NCBI GenBank assembly: GCA_900230115.1
Contig: LT907983.1
Coordinates: forward strand, 186,001-250,000
From: Spirosomataceae bacterium TFI 002
GTDB taxonomy: Bacteria > Bacteroidota > Bacteroidia > Cytophagales > Spirosomataceae
DNA length: 64,000 bases
Direction of reading: 5' to 3'
In this document: positions 36,564 through 46,128 of the stretch, piece by piece
How positions within the stretch are numbered: position 1 is the stretch's first letter
How the letters are laid out: the number at the start of each line of letters is the position of its first letter
Program-made: the position numbers and the translations under genes
Notes under the pieces: generated by a model
The model's input: the letters and a program-made list of their open reading frames with translations, nothing else
Database searches by the model: none
Told to the model about the DNA's origin: nothing

Positions 36564-37022
36564 ATGGAAAAAGTAACACTTAAAGCTAAGAAGTTTATTG
36601 GGATTTCGGTACGAACCAGCAACGACCAAGAAGCGGTAGCAGATATTCCAAACTTATGGCAGCGGTTCATGTCTGAAGGAATATTGGCCCAAATCCCAAA
36701 CAAGATCAATGATACTATCTACTCTATTTATACAGAGTACGAAGGTGATCACACACAACCGTACACAACCATATTAGGCTGCGAGGTGACAAGTTTGGAT
36801 GAAATACCCGCTGGTTTTAAGTCTTGTGAAGTACCAGAAAGCGAATACGCAAAATTCACAGAAACTGGGAATATGACAGAAGGTTTTATTATCAATGTAT
36901 GGATGAAAATTTGGAAATTGGACTTAAATCGTACCTATCAAGCAGACTTTGAAGTATATGGTGAAAAAGCTCAAAACCCAGCAAATGCAGAAGTAGATAT
37001 TTATATTGGAATAAATGGATAA
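36564..37022 (+). CDS. GyrI-like / AraC effector-binding domain protein
   Basis: From the ATG at 36564, preceded by a purine-rich AAAAAAGAGAAAA, the product has 152 residues. The fold elements KKFIGISVRTSN, YSIYTEYEGDHTQPYTTILGCEV and YAKFTETGNMTEGFIINVWMKIWK fit the stand-alone small-molecule-binding (GyrI-like) family. It probably binds a ligand and may assist the upstream WYL regulator; the ligand is unknown. It overlaps the DUF1801 gene by 8 bp. Confidence 0.85.
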   Translation: MEKVTLKAKKFIGISVRTSNDQEAVADIPNLWQRFMSEGILAQIPNKINDTIYSIYTEYEGDHTQPYTTILGCEVTSLDEIPAGFKSCEVPESEYAKFTETGNMTEGFIINVWMKIWKLDLNRTYQADFEVYGEKAQNPANAEVDIYIGING

Positions 37023-37362
37023 ACCGATCATTCAATTTTACGAAATACAAGAAGAACCTGTCAAGAGCTGTTACATGGCTCTTCGACAGGTCTTTTTAAC
37101 ATACAATTCGGCTATTACAGAAGAATGGAAGTATGGCTTGCCTTTCTTCTATTATGCCAAAAAGCCACTGTGCTACCTTTGGAAAGACAAAAAGACATTG
37201 CACCCTTACATCGGCTTTGTAGATGGAATCCTGATGGACCATCCAATGTTAGAACAAGGAAATCGGAAACGAATGAAGGTTTTGAGCATTGATCCAAATG
37301 AGGATCTTCCTATTGAAACACTTTATGAATTATTAGAAATTGCGATTCGATTAAAAAGCTAA
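37015..37362 (+). CDS. DUF1801 (YdhG-like) protein
   Basis: The 115-residue protein shows the DUF1801 pattern: an N-terminal helix, EEWKYGLPFFYYAKKPLCYLWK, PYIGFVDG, and a C-terminal helix ETLYELLEIAIRLK. The molecular function of the family is not settled. It is coupled to the GyrI-like gene by an 8-bp overlap and is the last gene of the run that starts at 32473. It converges on the SBBP gene. Confidence 0.82.
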   Translation: MDKPIIQFYEIQEEPVKSCYMALRQVFLTYNSAITEEWKYGLPFFYYAKKPLCYLWKDKKTLHPYIGFVDGILMDHPMLEQGNRKRMKVLSIDPNEDLPIETLYELLEIAIRLKS

Positions 37363-37392
37363 TTTTTAATTCAATAACACTCCATAAAAATA

Positions 37393-40300
37393 TTAATGAC
37401 AACCTCCCACTTTTGCCAGAAAAACGGTCCCTGCTTGAGCTTCAAAACCTGGAGTTAAAAGCACACTTTTTCCTTGGAAGTCTGCTTGTGCACTTGGGAT
37501 GATTTTGTTGCTGGCAGTTATTGTTCCATTGGTTTCATTTGCCAAAATCGTCACTAAACCATCAGAATAATTGTCTATAGGATTTGTCAAGTTCTTTGTA
37601 TTGCCGCAATTCACAAATTTAACAATGCTAGTTTCCTCAAACGGAAGTAAACTATGGCTTTGATCAAATGTGTAATTTTCATTAAAGTTATTTTCACCAA
37701 TGGAAAATAAGCCTGAAGTTACGCTGAGAAGCTGATTTGTTTCGGAGTAGATATCGTTTTGAGCTGTTTTTGACCAAAGGTAATTTCCTGCAAAATCATA
37801 ACTTGTAAATACAGAGCCAAAAATTCCCCTAAAAATTGATTGTCCAGGCCCTGGAGGATTTGGGCTATTATAATTTAATTCCCCAGAAAGCTGAACTGTA
37901 AAAACCAAATTTCCGTCATGTAGTACTAAGTCTTCGGGGTTGGCCTCATCTGTTGAAGTTATACCTTTTGCCCATGAGTAATTCCCTCCCAAACTGTATT
38001 TAGTCAGAAATAATTTATCTTGTAAGGTAATTGGATAAATTATCCTATTTGTCGTAGTGCTGTTAGGCTGGGCGAAGTTTAGGGTATCCACTCCAGTTTT
38101 ACCTAAAATAAAAACACCTTGGCTACTTACGGAAATGGCTGTGGCGTAAGTAAAGTCACTGTAATCTGATCCAGCTCTTTTTGACCAAATATTATTTCCG
38201 TTGGTATCAAAACTTAAAATAAATAAATCTGCATAGGAATTATCCCCAGCTTCTAAGATTGTAGAATTATTACTAAAACTTATATCAGAGTCAAAATTAC
38301 CAGTAACAAAGATTTGATTATTATAAACCTCAAAGTCACTAAGGATATCATTTTCAACTCCTCCATAATTTTTAGCCCATAAAATGTTTCCAGCGTTAGA
38401 GTAACTCGCCAAAAAGAAGTCAGTTGGGCCATTTGATGTTAAACTTAAAACAGTTGCTGTATTTTGAGAACTAAATTCTGAGGTACCTGAAAAACTTCCT
38501 CCTACATAAATATTTGAACCGTTACTTTTTATTTGACCGTAAGACGTGCCTTCATTACCATTAATTTTGTTGTGCCACAAAAAAGTCCCTGACGTGTCAA
38601 TGGACAAAATATATCCCGCATTAGAACCGAGGTTGTAGAGAACATTGCTTTCAAAATTATTTGAAAAGCTGATACTATCCTTGAACGAAGCAAAAATGCT
38701 AATTTGGTTTCCTGAAATGGAAATCCCTTTGAAATTTAACAACCCATTACCCACAATTGGCTTAACCCATTTATTGTTTCCATTTCTATCCATTTTTAAG
38801 ATGTAACCCTTTTGATTTTGGCCTTTTTCCAATGTTCCAATTTTAAAGTCAACCCAAGTTGAAACTAAACCTGCCACGTAAATATTCCCGTCACTATCAG
38901 ATCCAATAACACTAGGTGAATTAGTACCTCCATCCCTAGTTCCTTCTGACTTTGCAGTTAAAAATTTAATATCTGGCTGAGAACGGGCAAAAAACAAAAA
39001 TGGTGTTGACAGTGGTACTAAAACATTGGATGAAAAATTGGAGGGTGTATTGAAATTAATTACCCCATTTGCAGTTCCGGCGGTATATATAATTCCATCT
39101 TTTACGTCAATATCAAAACAAATATCATCCGCAGCCCCTCCTCCTCTTTTCACTTTCATAAAGTCACCATCAGTATTGTACAGAGCGGTATAAAAGTCTC
39201 TTTCACCGTCGGACATTAAATCACTGCTAGATGATGGTGCAGAGGGTGTGTTAAAATTTATGCTATTTCGAAAGATCCCAGTCGTATAAACTATTCCGTT
39301 ATTAACCTTGATTCCTGTTCCTACATCATTTAGCGTCCCTCCCGCTCTATTACTCCATTGCAAATTGCCAGAGCTATTAAATTTTGCGACGAAAATATCC
39401 CTAAGTCCCTCACTTCGAAGTAAGTTTAGTGGACTTCCGTTATTTTGAAAATTCAGTGAATCTGTAAAAAATCCAGTAACGTAGCAATCATTATTCACTA
39501 AGCTCAAGTCATATATCTCATCAGTTTTGAGACCACCCATTCTTTTGGCCCATTGTATTGTTCCAAAATTTGCAATTTTCCAAATGAAAGCATCTTTTTC
39601 ACCTGCAGATACCAACTGATTGCTCCCGTTAGAACTTGGCGTATTGAAGTTTGCAATTCCCTCGTAACTTCCTCCGACATAAATAGTAAATTGATTTGCA
39701 TCTATACTTCTACCAATATCCTCACCTGTTCCACCGGCTCGTCGTAAAATACTCACCTGTCCAGATGTATTGTATTTCGCGATAAAGGCATCTCCCATTC
39801 CTGCAGAAATAAGTTCATTGGAACCAAAGGAAGAAGGCGTATTGAAGTTTGCGGTTCCATTGAATTTTCCAGTTATATAAATATTAGTGCCATCAAAACA
39901 AATTCCCTTTCCCTCATCTTCGCCAGAACTTCCCGCTCTCCTAATAAACTGAACCGCACCATCAGAGATGGCATATTTGGCAAGGAATATATCTTTATTC
40001 CCTGCAGAGGTAATCTCCAAATTCAAGGGTAAATAAGGAGTACTAAAGTTAGCTGTTTGTTCGAAACTTCCTGTTAGGTATACAAAACCATTGGCAAGTA
40101 CCAATCCGTTGCCTTCGTCATCACCTGCTCCTCCCGCTCTTTTTGCCCATATTTTATTACCATTTGCATCGTACTTTACAATAAAAATATCTTTAGCACC
40201 TTGACTTTGGAGTGTTACATTCCCAAAAGAAGCACTGCTAGAAAAATATCCTGTCACATACATATTCCCCTCATCATCAGATACTATGACATGAGATTCA

Positions 40301-41808
40301 TGAGCTCCTCCAGAAGTAAACGACCCTATTCCTTTTTGGAAACTCGGGTAAATGTCGTAGTCGTAATTCGCCATAAAAAGTTGCGAAGTACCACCAAATG
40401 GTGTCAGTAAATTAGAAGAAAAAGATGAGGGAGAATTAAAGTTGATAGAATCGGTAAAGTAACCTAAAGTCAAGATTCGACCTTGAAAAACATTGAAACC
40501 TTTTAGTCCGTCGGCTGCGACTCCACCCATTCTATGAGCATTGATAAATCGTCCATTTTTAGTGTAAAACGCAAGAAATCCATCATCATCACCACCTAAT
40601 GCAATCTCATCCTTTCCGGCCACATAAGGACTACTGAAGTTGAGTAATGGACTTTTTGAAATGCCGCCAATAAGCAGTTGATCATCTAGAATTTGTAAGC
40701 TCACCTTTTCTTCTTTTTCTATTCCTCCTAGTCGGTTAACCCAATTAAAGACTCCACTGGTATCGTATTTTGCAATAAATAAATCCCACTTTTGGGAGGA
40801 AGAAGGGGAGCTTGAAATTTCATTAGTCCCTGGAGCACTTGGACTATTAAAGTTTGTCGTTCCTATGAAATTCCCTAACAAATAAATTTCGCTTCCATCT
40901 GTTTGAATTTCTAAAAACTCATAAGTAAATATAGTATCTCCAGTCCTTTTTGCCCACTTATGTTCGCCATTGAGGTTTAGTTTGCCTATTGCATTTTCAT
41001 TACCAATAAGTCCATTGTTTAGTAAATCATTTTTTGAACTTCCAAGTGTTTTTATATCATAGAAATATTCAAATGAAACAGCATAAAATATATCTGTTGT
41101 ATTTAAAGCGATTGAATGCACAAAGCATTCTTCAGTATTTTCGAATCGTGTAACCCAATTTAGTGTACCATCAAGAGCATAGTTAGCTATAAATCCATCA
41201 ACACCAGTTGCAGTATATGTCATTTCATTTCCTGCAATTGTTCCAAAATTTGAAGTTTGTGAATGCCAACCTGCCAGATAGATACCACTTACATTTACTT
41301 TTAAATCTGTTATAGAAATATTTTCAGTTGAAGTAAGAATTTTGGAGAATACAAAATCGCCTGCTGCACTATATTTTGCAAAAACTAAGTTGTTTGAATC
41401 ATCCAACTCTAACTCATGTTTGCCAGAATTTGATGAAAAAGTAAGATTGTCTCCTCCTCTCAAGCCTAAATATATGTGCCCATCGAAATAGAATATTTTA
41501 TAGGCAAAATCATTTTCAATACTAGTAATTGAATGAATCCAGGAAAGGGATAAATCTGAGTCATATTTAGCAACGTATATGTCATAGGACTCATTTTGAC
41601 TTTTTAATAATTCTCCATCGATGATAGTGTTTAAGTAAATACCAATAACATATGTATTTCCGTCATCGTCTTTCGTAGTTTGGGAAATTGTCTCCAAACC
41701 TAGTGGACTACCGATTGTCTTTGACCATTCTGGATAAATTTGACTAGATGCTTTGAATTGAAATAGAAGTGTTAAAAGTGCAATAAGGAAAAGCAGTTTT
41801 TGTTTCAT
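37393..41808 (-). CDS. Large secreted SBBP beta-propeller protein with 3-coathanger-like C-terminus
   Basis: From the ATG at 41806-41808 the product has 1471 residues (a start 36 bp upstream would precede the likely -7 box). A signal peptide ends FKASSQ. About 18 units of roughly 70-80 residues repeat the pattern W(A/S)KRAGG...D(E/I)G...YVTGxF...NFNTPS...LxSxGxxDxFIAKY, typical of SBBP/beta-propeller repeats. The last 70 residues (ITASNKIIPSAQADF...LLTPGFEAQAGTVFLAKVGGC) match the stacked-beta 3-coathanger type C-terminus known from Cytophagales. Surface or periplasmic location is likely, but the role is not known. Confidence 0.85.
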   Translation of the reverse strand: MKQKLLFLIALLTLLFQFKASSQIYPEWSKTIGSPLGLETISQTTKDDDGNTYVIGIYLNTIIDGELLKSQNESYDIYVAKYDSDLSLSWIHSITSIENDFAYKIFYFDGHIYLGLRGGDNLTFSSNSGKHELELDDSNNLVFAKYSAAGDFVFSKILTSTENISITDLKVNVSGIYLAGWHSQTSNFGTIAGNEMTYTATGVDGFIANYALDGTLNWVTRFENTEECFVHSIALNTTDIFYAVSFEYFYDIKTLGSSKNDLLNNGLIGNENAIGKLNLNGEHKWAKRTGDTIFTYEFLEIQTDGSEIYLLGNFIGTTNFNSPSAPGTNEISSSPSSSQKWDLFIAKYDTSGVFNWVNRLGGIEKEEKVSLQILDDQLLIGGISKSPLLNFSSPYVAGKDEIALGGDDDGFLAFYTKNGRFINAHRMGGVAADGLKGFNVFQGRILTLGYFTDSINFNSPSSFSSNLLTPFGGTSQLFMANYDYDIYPSFQKGIGSFTSGGAHESHVIVSDDEGNMYVTGYFSSSASFGNVTLQSQGAKDIFIVKYDANGNKIWAKRAGGAGDDEGNGLVLANGFVYLTGSFEQTANFSTPYLPLNLEITSAGNKDIFLAKYAISDGAVQFIRRAGSSGEDEGKGICFDGTNIYITGKFNGTANFNTPSSFGSNELISAGMGDAFIAKYNTSGQVSILRRAGGTGEDIGRSIDANQFTIYVGGSYEGIANFNTPSSNGSNQLVSAGEKDAFIWKIANFGTIQWAKRMGGLKTDEIYDLSLVNNDCYVTGFFTDSLNFQNNGSPLNLLRSEGLRDIFVAKFNSSGNLQWSNRAGGTLNDVGTGIKVNNGIVYTTGIFRNSINFNTPSAPSSSSDLMSDGERDFYTALYNTDGDFMKVKRGGGAADDICFDIDVKDGIIYTAGTANGVINFNTPSNFSSNVLVPLSTPFLFFARSQPDIKFLTAKSEGTRDGGTNSPSVIGSDSDGNIYVAGLVSTWVDFKIGTLEKGQNQKGYILKMDRNGNNKWVKPIVGNGLLNFKGISISGNQISIFASFKDSISFSNNFESNVLYNLGSNAGYILSIDTSGTFLWHNKINGNEGTSYGQIKSNGSNIYVGGSFSGTSEFSSQNTATVLSLTSNGPTDFFLASYSNAGNILWAKNYGGVENDILSDFEVYNNQIFVTGNFDSDISFSNNSTILEAGDNSYADLFILSFDTNGNNIWSKRAGSDYSDFTYATAISVSSQGVFILGKTGVDTLNFAQPNSTTTNRIIYPITLQDKLFLTKYSLGGNYSWAKGITSTDEANPEDLVLHDGNLVFTVQLSGELNYNSPNPPGPGQSIFRGIFGSVFTSYDFAGNYLWSKTAQNDIYSETNQLLSVTSGLFSIGENNFNENYTFDQSHSLLPFEETSIVKFVNCGNTKNLTNPIDNYSDGLVTILANETNGTITASNKIIPSAQADFQGKSVLLTPGFEAQAGTVFLAKVGGCH

Positions 41809-41831
41809 GGGAATGGCGTTTTGGGAGAAAC

Positions 41832-41839
41832 CAAAAATA
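41832..41839 (-). promoter_or_regulatory. Possible -7 box for the SBBP gene
   Basis: Minus-strand TATTTTTG (41839-41832) fits TAnnTTTG. No good -33 TTTG is present at the expected distance. Transcription from here would exclude the more upstream start and give a leader of about 20 bases. Confidence 0.35.
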
Positions 41840-42016
41840 GACATTCTGAAAGTCTAACACCATCGTGTAAATGGGGATTTAAAGGTTATATAAATTAAGT
41901 CCCACATAGGAAATCTTATAAATAGAAGTTCTATGTGTCTATATTGCCTTTGTGATAATTCAATTTGAAATTTTGCATGAAATTTTAGAAGTTGCTATTC
42001 AATTAAAAATTATACC

Positions 42017-42475
42017 TTGAAAACCGAAATTAAAAGAACCAATTCAAGCAATGCGGACTTCATTTCACTCGTCGCGGAATTAGACGCAGCACTCAAAATC
42101 ATTGATGGTGATGACCATGGCTTTTATGACCAATTCAATAAAATTGACAACATAAAAAATGTCGTTGTTCTCTATGAAAATGGCTCACCACTTGCCTGTG
42201 GAGCTTTTAAACCTCATAACGACAATCAGGTAGAAATAAAGAGAATGTATTCTCAGCCTGCAGCTAGAGGGAAGGGCTTGGCCTCAAAAGTTCTCTTAGA
42301 ATTAGAAAATTGGGCTGCAGAATTGAATTTCAAACGCTGCGTGCTAGAAACTGGAGAAAGGCAGATTGAAGCTCTCGCACTTTACAACAAAAATGGCTAC
42401 AAAATTATCCCAAATTATGGGCAGTATGTTGGGATAAAAAACAGTGTTTGCTTTGGCAAGAACCTCTTGAACTAA
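42017..42475 (+). CDS. GNAT family N-acetyltransferase
   Basis: The 152-residue protein has the GNAT fold: CGAFKPHNDNQVEIKRMYSQPAARGKGLASKVLLELE includes the acetyl-CoA-binding A motif (Q/R-x-x-G-x-G/A as ARGKGLA), followed by KRCVLETGERQIEALALYNKNGYKII. The frame opens with TTG at 42017; no ATG is available before the conserved core. The acceptor is unknown. Single gene, 54 bp before the permease gene. Confidence 0.87.
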   Translation: MKTEIKRTNSSNADFISLVAELDAALKIIDGDDHGFYDQFNKIDNIKNVVVLYENGSPLACGAFKPHNDNQVEIKRMYSQPAARGKGLASKVLLELENWAAELNFKRCVLETGERQIEALALYNKNGYKIIPNYGQYVGIKNSVCFGKNLLN

Positions 42476-42529
42476 TGCCATTTCCCAATAATTCTGTGTA
42501 ATTTTCCATTATAGCCCTAAACAGCCCTC

Positions 42530-43837
42530 ATGCCAATACTTATTGTTACCCTTGGAATTTTACTCCTCGTTGCCCTCGTTGGGTATTTTAAAGTCAATAC
42601 ATTTTTATCATTTATAATTACAGCCCTTGCCATTGGTTTTGCCATGGGAGTGCCAGCAGAAGATATTTCTAATGCAATTCAAAAAGGGATTGGCAATACA
42701 CTTGGCTTTTTGGTGATTATTCTTGGCTTTGGAGCCATGCTAGGCAAACTAGTAGCTGAAAGCGGGGCAGCCCAAAGAATCTCCGAAAGCCTGATCAAAG
42801 TTTTTCCTACCAAATACGTTCAATGGGCAGTTTTAATAACTGGTTTCATTGTTGGTATACCCATGTTTTATTCAGTGGGTTTTGTGATTCTTCTACCTTT
42901 GGTTTTTACAGTTGCTGCAACTACTAGACTCCCTTTACTTTATATAGGCTTACCGATGCTCACGGCATTAAGCGTAACTCATGGTTACTTGCCGCCACAC
43001 CCCGCACCCACGGCACTTGTAGAAAGTTTCAATGCAGACATTGGACTTACATTAATCTACGGCCTTATTGTAGCTATTCCTGCCATAATATTGGGAGGCC
43101 CAGTTTTCGCAAGTACCTTGAAAAAATACAATCCCAAGCCATTGGCATCATTGGTAAGTAACAAGACTTTTACAGATGCCGAGATGCCAAGCTTGTTCAT
43201 CAGTGTATTTACGGCTTTGTTACCAGTTTTGCTTTTGGCAGGTGCTTCTGCTTTGAAATATTTTGTGGGCGAAAACTTTGTAACGGAGTTTCTTGGAGAC
43301 CCCATCATGGCAATGATCATAACGATTATAGTGGCCATTTTTACATTAGGCATATTCCGTGGGAAGAGCATGGAAGAAGTTTCCCAAACACTGCTAGAGG
43401 CTGTAAAAGATATCGCAATGATCTTACTAATTATTGCGGGGGCTGGAGCTCTTAAAGAAATCTTTGTGGTGACAGAAGTAAGCAGCTATATTGGAAATGC
43501 TTTAAAAACGCTTCCAATTTCACCTTATATACTAGCTTGGGGAATTGCTGCCATCATTAGAGTTTGCGTAGGATCGGCAACAGTTGCTGGGCTTACAAGT
43601 GCAGGAATTGTAGCTCCTTTGATCGTGCTTAGTGGAGCAGATCCAAACCTAATGGTTTTAGCCACGGGAGCTGGTAGTTTGATGTTTTCGCACGTAAACG
43701 ACTCAGGGTTTTGGCTTTTCAAAGAATACTTTAACATGTCAGTAAAAGATACGCTTAAAACCTGGACCGTAATGGAAACGATCGTTTCGGTTGTTGGAAT
43801 CATAGGCGTATTAATTTTGAATCAAATTATACATTAA
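42530..43837 (+). CDS. GntP family gluconate/D-hydroxy acid permease
   Basis: The 435-residue integral membrane protein has about 12 helices. GntP motifs are visible: FGAMLGKLVAESGAAQRIS, VGIPMFYSVGFVILLPLVF, THGYLPPHPAPTALVESF and a C-terminal VGSATVAGLTSAGIVAP. The family imports gluconate or related hydroxy acids with protons. It is followed 4 bp later by a RidA-family gene, a partnership common in loci for amino- or hydroxy-acid catabolism. Substrate is not clear from sequence. Confidence 0.9.
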   Translation: MPILIVTLGILLLVALVGYFKVNTFLSFIITALAIGFAMGVPAEDISNAIQKGIGNTLGFLVIILGFGAMLGKLVAESGAAQRISESLIKVFPTKYVQWAVLITGFIVGIPMFYSVGFVILLPLVFTVAATTRLPLLYIGLPMLTALSVTHGYLPPHPAPTALVESFNADIGLTLIYGLIVAIPAIILGGPVFASTLKKYNPKPLASLVSNKTFTDAEMPSLFISVFTALLPVLLLAGASALKYFVGENFVTEFLGDPIMAMIITIIVAIFTLGIFRGKSMEEVSQTLLEAVKDIAMILLIIAGAGALKEIFVVTEVSSYIGNALKTLPISPYILAWGIAAIIRVCVGSATVAGLTSAGIVAPLIVLSGADPNLMVLATGAGSLMFSHVNDSGFWLFKEYFNMSVKDTLKTWTVMETIVSVVGIIGVLILNQIIH

Positions 43838-43841
43838 GAAA

Positions 43842-44306
43842 ATGACAGCAGACGAAAAATTTGAAGCTTTGGGACTAACTCTCCCTCCTGCACCGAAACC
43901 AAAAGGAGTTTACAAGCCGATCTTAGTTTTAGGCAAAGAGGCCTACGTATCTGGTCATGGGCCAGTACGAACAGACGGAACCCTTATCATGGGCAAAGTT
44001 GGAAGTGACCTAACAATTGAAGAAGGAAAACTTGCAGCTCAACAAGTAGGTTTGACAATACTTTCTACACTCAAAGCAAACCTTGGCTCACTTGATAAAA
44101 TTGACCGAGTTGTAAAAATACTAGGTATGGTCAATGGTGCTCCTGATTTCGGCCAGCATCCTTTTGTGATTAATGGTTGTAGCGAGCTTTTTGCAGCTAT
44201 CTGGGGGGAAGAAAAAGGAATTGGCGTGCGAAGTGCAGTAGGAATGGGAACACTGCCAGAGGACATTTCAGTAGAAATAGAGGTGTTATTTCACTTGAAG
44301 GGATAA
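43842..44306 (+). CDS. RidA family protein
   Basis: The 154-residue protein fits the YjgF/RidA superfamily in its longer YoaB-like form: YVSGHGPVRTDGTLIMGKVG, LTIEEGKLAAQQVGLTILSTLKANLGSLDKIDRVVKILGMVN (split in the usual order) and a C-terminal VRSAVGMGTLP...VEIEVLFHL. RidA proteins hydrolyse reactive enamine/imine intermediates, though this subgroup is less studied. It is translated right after the GntP permease and may protect or assist the same pathway. Confidence 0.87.
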   Translation: MTADEKFEALGLTLPPAPKPKGVYKPILVLGKEAYVSGHGPVRTDGTLIMGKVGSDLTIEEGKLAAQQVGLTILSTLKANLGSLDKIDRVVKILGMVNGAPDFGQHPFVINGCSELFAAIWGEEKGIGVRSAVGMGTLPEDISVEIEVLFHLKG

Positions 44307-44530
44307 TTTTTAATTTCGAAGGAAAATGACTGCCTTGAGGAATTATGGAAGGGAGCGTCTTATTTATCAAAACCAATTGGAAGAGGGAAGTTTGAAGATG
44401 GAAGATTTTTGTTCTCCAATTTTAACTAGGAAACATTTTTGAAGATGGAAGTAAATGAAATTTCTAATTTGGCGTTAAAGCCCACCACCTGTCAAAAGTT
44501 GAGTCTGGGAGTAATGCAGAAAACAAAAAC

Positions 44531-44560
44531 TTCGAGCCTTTGTGGCTTTGTGGCTCAAAG
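44531..44560. repeat. Solo CTTTGTGG-type repeat arm
   Basis: TTCGAGCCTTTGTGGCTTTG, followed by TGGCTCAAAG, contains two direct CTTTGTGG octamers. It matches the right arm of the 14503-14702 element. The 265-bp space around it (44307-44571) also has two copies of TTTGAAGATGGAAG at about 44388 and 44430, and no gene. Confidence 0.55.
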
Positions 44561-44571
44561 TATTATCAATT

Positions 44572-46128
44572 TTAAGCTTCGGGATGCTTGATCTTTAAGA
44601 ACGCTTCCCAGTCATCTTTTTGTAGGCTTTTTAGTACTCTTGGGAATTTATGTTGACCGCCTTCTTTTCCTTTGGCTTTCATCCATTCGTAGAAGTACTC
44701 GTTGGGAACTGTTTTCACAAATACATTTTTAAGAGCATGCTGCCTCTCTACTGCGTAGTCATCGTTGAGATCATTTAGCTTGTTGTCCAAAAACAACATC
44801 ACTTCTTTGTCGTCAACTTCTTTATTGGTTCCAATGTACCATTGGTGGGCAAAAAGCGGAGGATGTTTTATACCTGTTACGGTAAATTCTCTAACATCAA
44901 TTTCAAACTCGGCAGCAACAGCATCAATCGCTCTGTTCATGTTATCAACAGAAAGGTGTTCGCCACACAGGCTCAAAAAGTGCTTCGTACGTCCAGTAAT
45001 TACGATTTCTGCACGATCTAGGTTGGTAAATTTAATTGTATCACCAATCAAATACCTCCACGCTCCTGAACAAGTACTGATGAGTAAAGCGTATTCTTTA
45101 TTTTCTTCCACTTCATCCACCATTAAGGTTTCAGGCGTGGCTCTCATATTACCATCTTCGTCAAAATTCTCCTGCGTAAACGGAATAAACTCAAAGAAAA
45201 TACCATTATTTAGTACCAATTGTAAACCGCCATTTGGACGAACTTGATAGGCCAAAAAACCTTCAGAAGCCAAGTAAGTTTCTATATAAATGATGGGTTT
45301 ACCCATTAGCTTATCAAAGCCTTTTCGGTAAGGCTCCAATGAAACCCCACCCCAACCAAAAGCCGTTAGGTTTGGCCAAATATCATGGATATTATCGACT
45401 TGATACCTTGCTATGATGCGTTCAAAAAGTAATTGCATCCAAGCTGGTACACCAGCAACAAATCCAATATCCCAGTTTCTAGCGTTTTCAGTAATTTCCT
45501 CTAGTTTTTTCTCCCAATTTTTCTCTTGTGCAATTTTGCGACCTGGCTTATAAAATCTACTAAACCAAAAAGGCAATTTGGATTGCGTAATTCCGCTAAG
45601 GTCTCCCTCATAGTGGGTCTCAAACTTATTCAAAAGTGTGCTACCTCCAAGCATCAAATAGCCTTTCTCAAATAGATTGGAAGGAAGGTTTTTATAATTC
45701 CCCAGTGATATAATTTGATTGATACTCGTACGCTGAATCGCCCTGTTCATTTCATTCGTAACAGGAATGGCTTTTGATGCAGCTTCCGATGTACCAGAAC
45801 TCAAAGCAAAATGCTCGATCTTACCTGGCCAAGTCACGTCTTTTTCTCCGGCCCTACTTTTATGCCACCACTCTTCGTAAATCTTATTGTAATCGTATAT
45901 TGGAACATTCTTTTTGTAGACCTCATAAAACGCTCTTTCCTCTCCAAAGAGTGCCTTGTTCGCCACTTCTTCGAAACCGTACTTTTGACCTATTTGGGTA
46001 TTTCTAGCTTTGTTAGTAAGCTTTCTAAGCACTTTCTTTTGCCAAGCAAATGGTTTTGGTTTACGCAAGTTTTGAAGCGTGCTAGTTACTTTGATCCCAC
46101 CTTTTAAAACGTTTCCTAGTACTGCCAT
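44572..46128 (-). CDS. GH3 auxin-responsive-promoter-like acyl-acid ligase
   Basis: The 518-residue protein belongs to the bacterial GH3-like branch of the acyl-adenylate family. The P-loop-like ATP motif SSGTSEAASKAIPV is at about 108-121, with further blocks NLTAFGWGGVSLEPYR, IETYLASEGFLA and YRYLIGDTIKFT-like AWRYLIGDTIKFTNLD. Plant members conjugate amino acids to acyl acids; bacterial substrates are unknown. Its start codon overlaps the stop of surE by one base (TAATG), so both are co-translated. Confidence 0.87.
   Translation of the reverse strand: MAVLGNVLKGGIKVTSTLQNLRKPKPFAWQKKVLRKLTNKARNTQIGQKYGFEEVANKALFGEERAFYEVYKKNVPIYDYNKIYEEWWHKSRAGEKDVTWPGKIEHFALSSGTSEAASKAIPVTNEMNRAIQRTSINQIISLGNYKNLPSNLFEKGYLMLGGSTLLNKFETHYEGDLSGITQSKLPFWFSRFYKPGRKIAQEKNWEKKLEEITENARNWDIGFVAGVPAWMQLLFERIIARYQVDNIHDIWPNLTAFGWGGVSLEPYRKGFDKLMGKPIIYIETYLASEGFLAYQVRPNGGLQLVLNNGIFFEFIPFTQENFDEDGNMRATPETLMVDEVEENKEYALLISTCSGAWRYLIGDTIKFTNLDRAEIVITGRTKHFLSLCGEHLSVDNMNRAIDAVAAEFEIDVREFTVTGIKHPPLFAHQWYIGTNKEVDDKEVMLFLDNKLNDLNDDYAVERQHALKNVFVKTVPNEYFYEWMKAKGKEGGQHKFPRVLKSLQKDDWEAFLKIKHPEA

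Noticed and set aside
41809-41844. Upstream start for the SBBP protein
   Set aside because: The likely -7 box lies at 41832-41839, inside the extension, and the shorter start places the signal peptide at the N-terminus.
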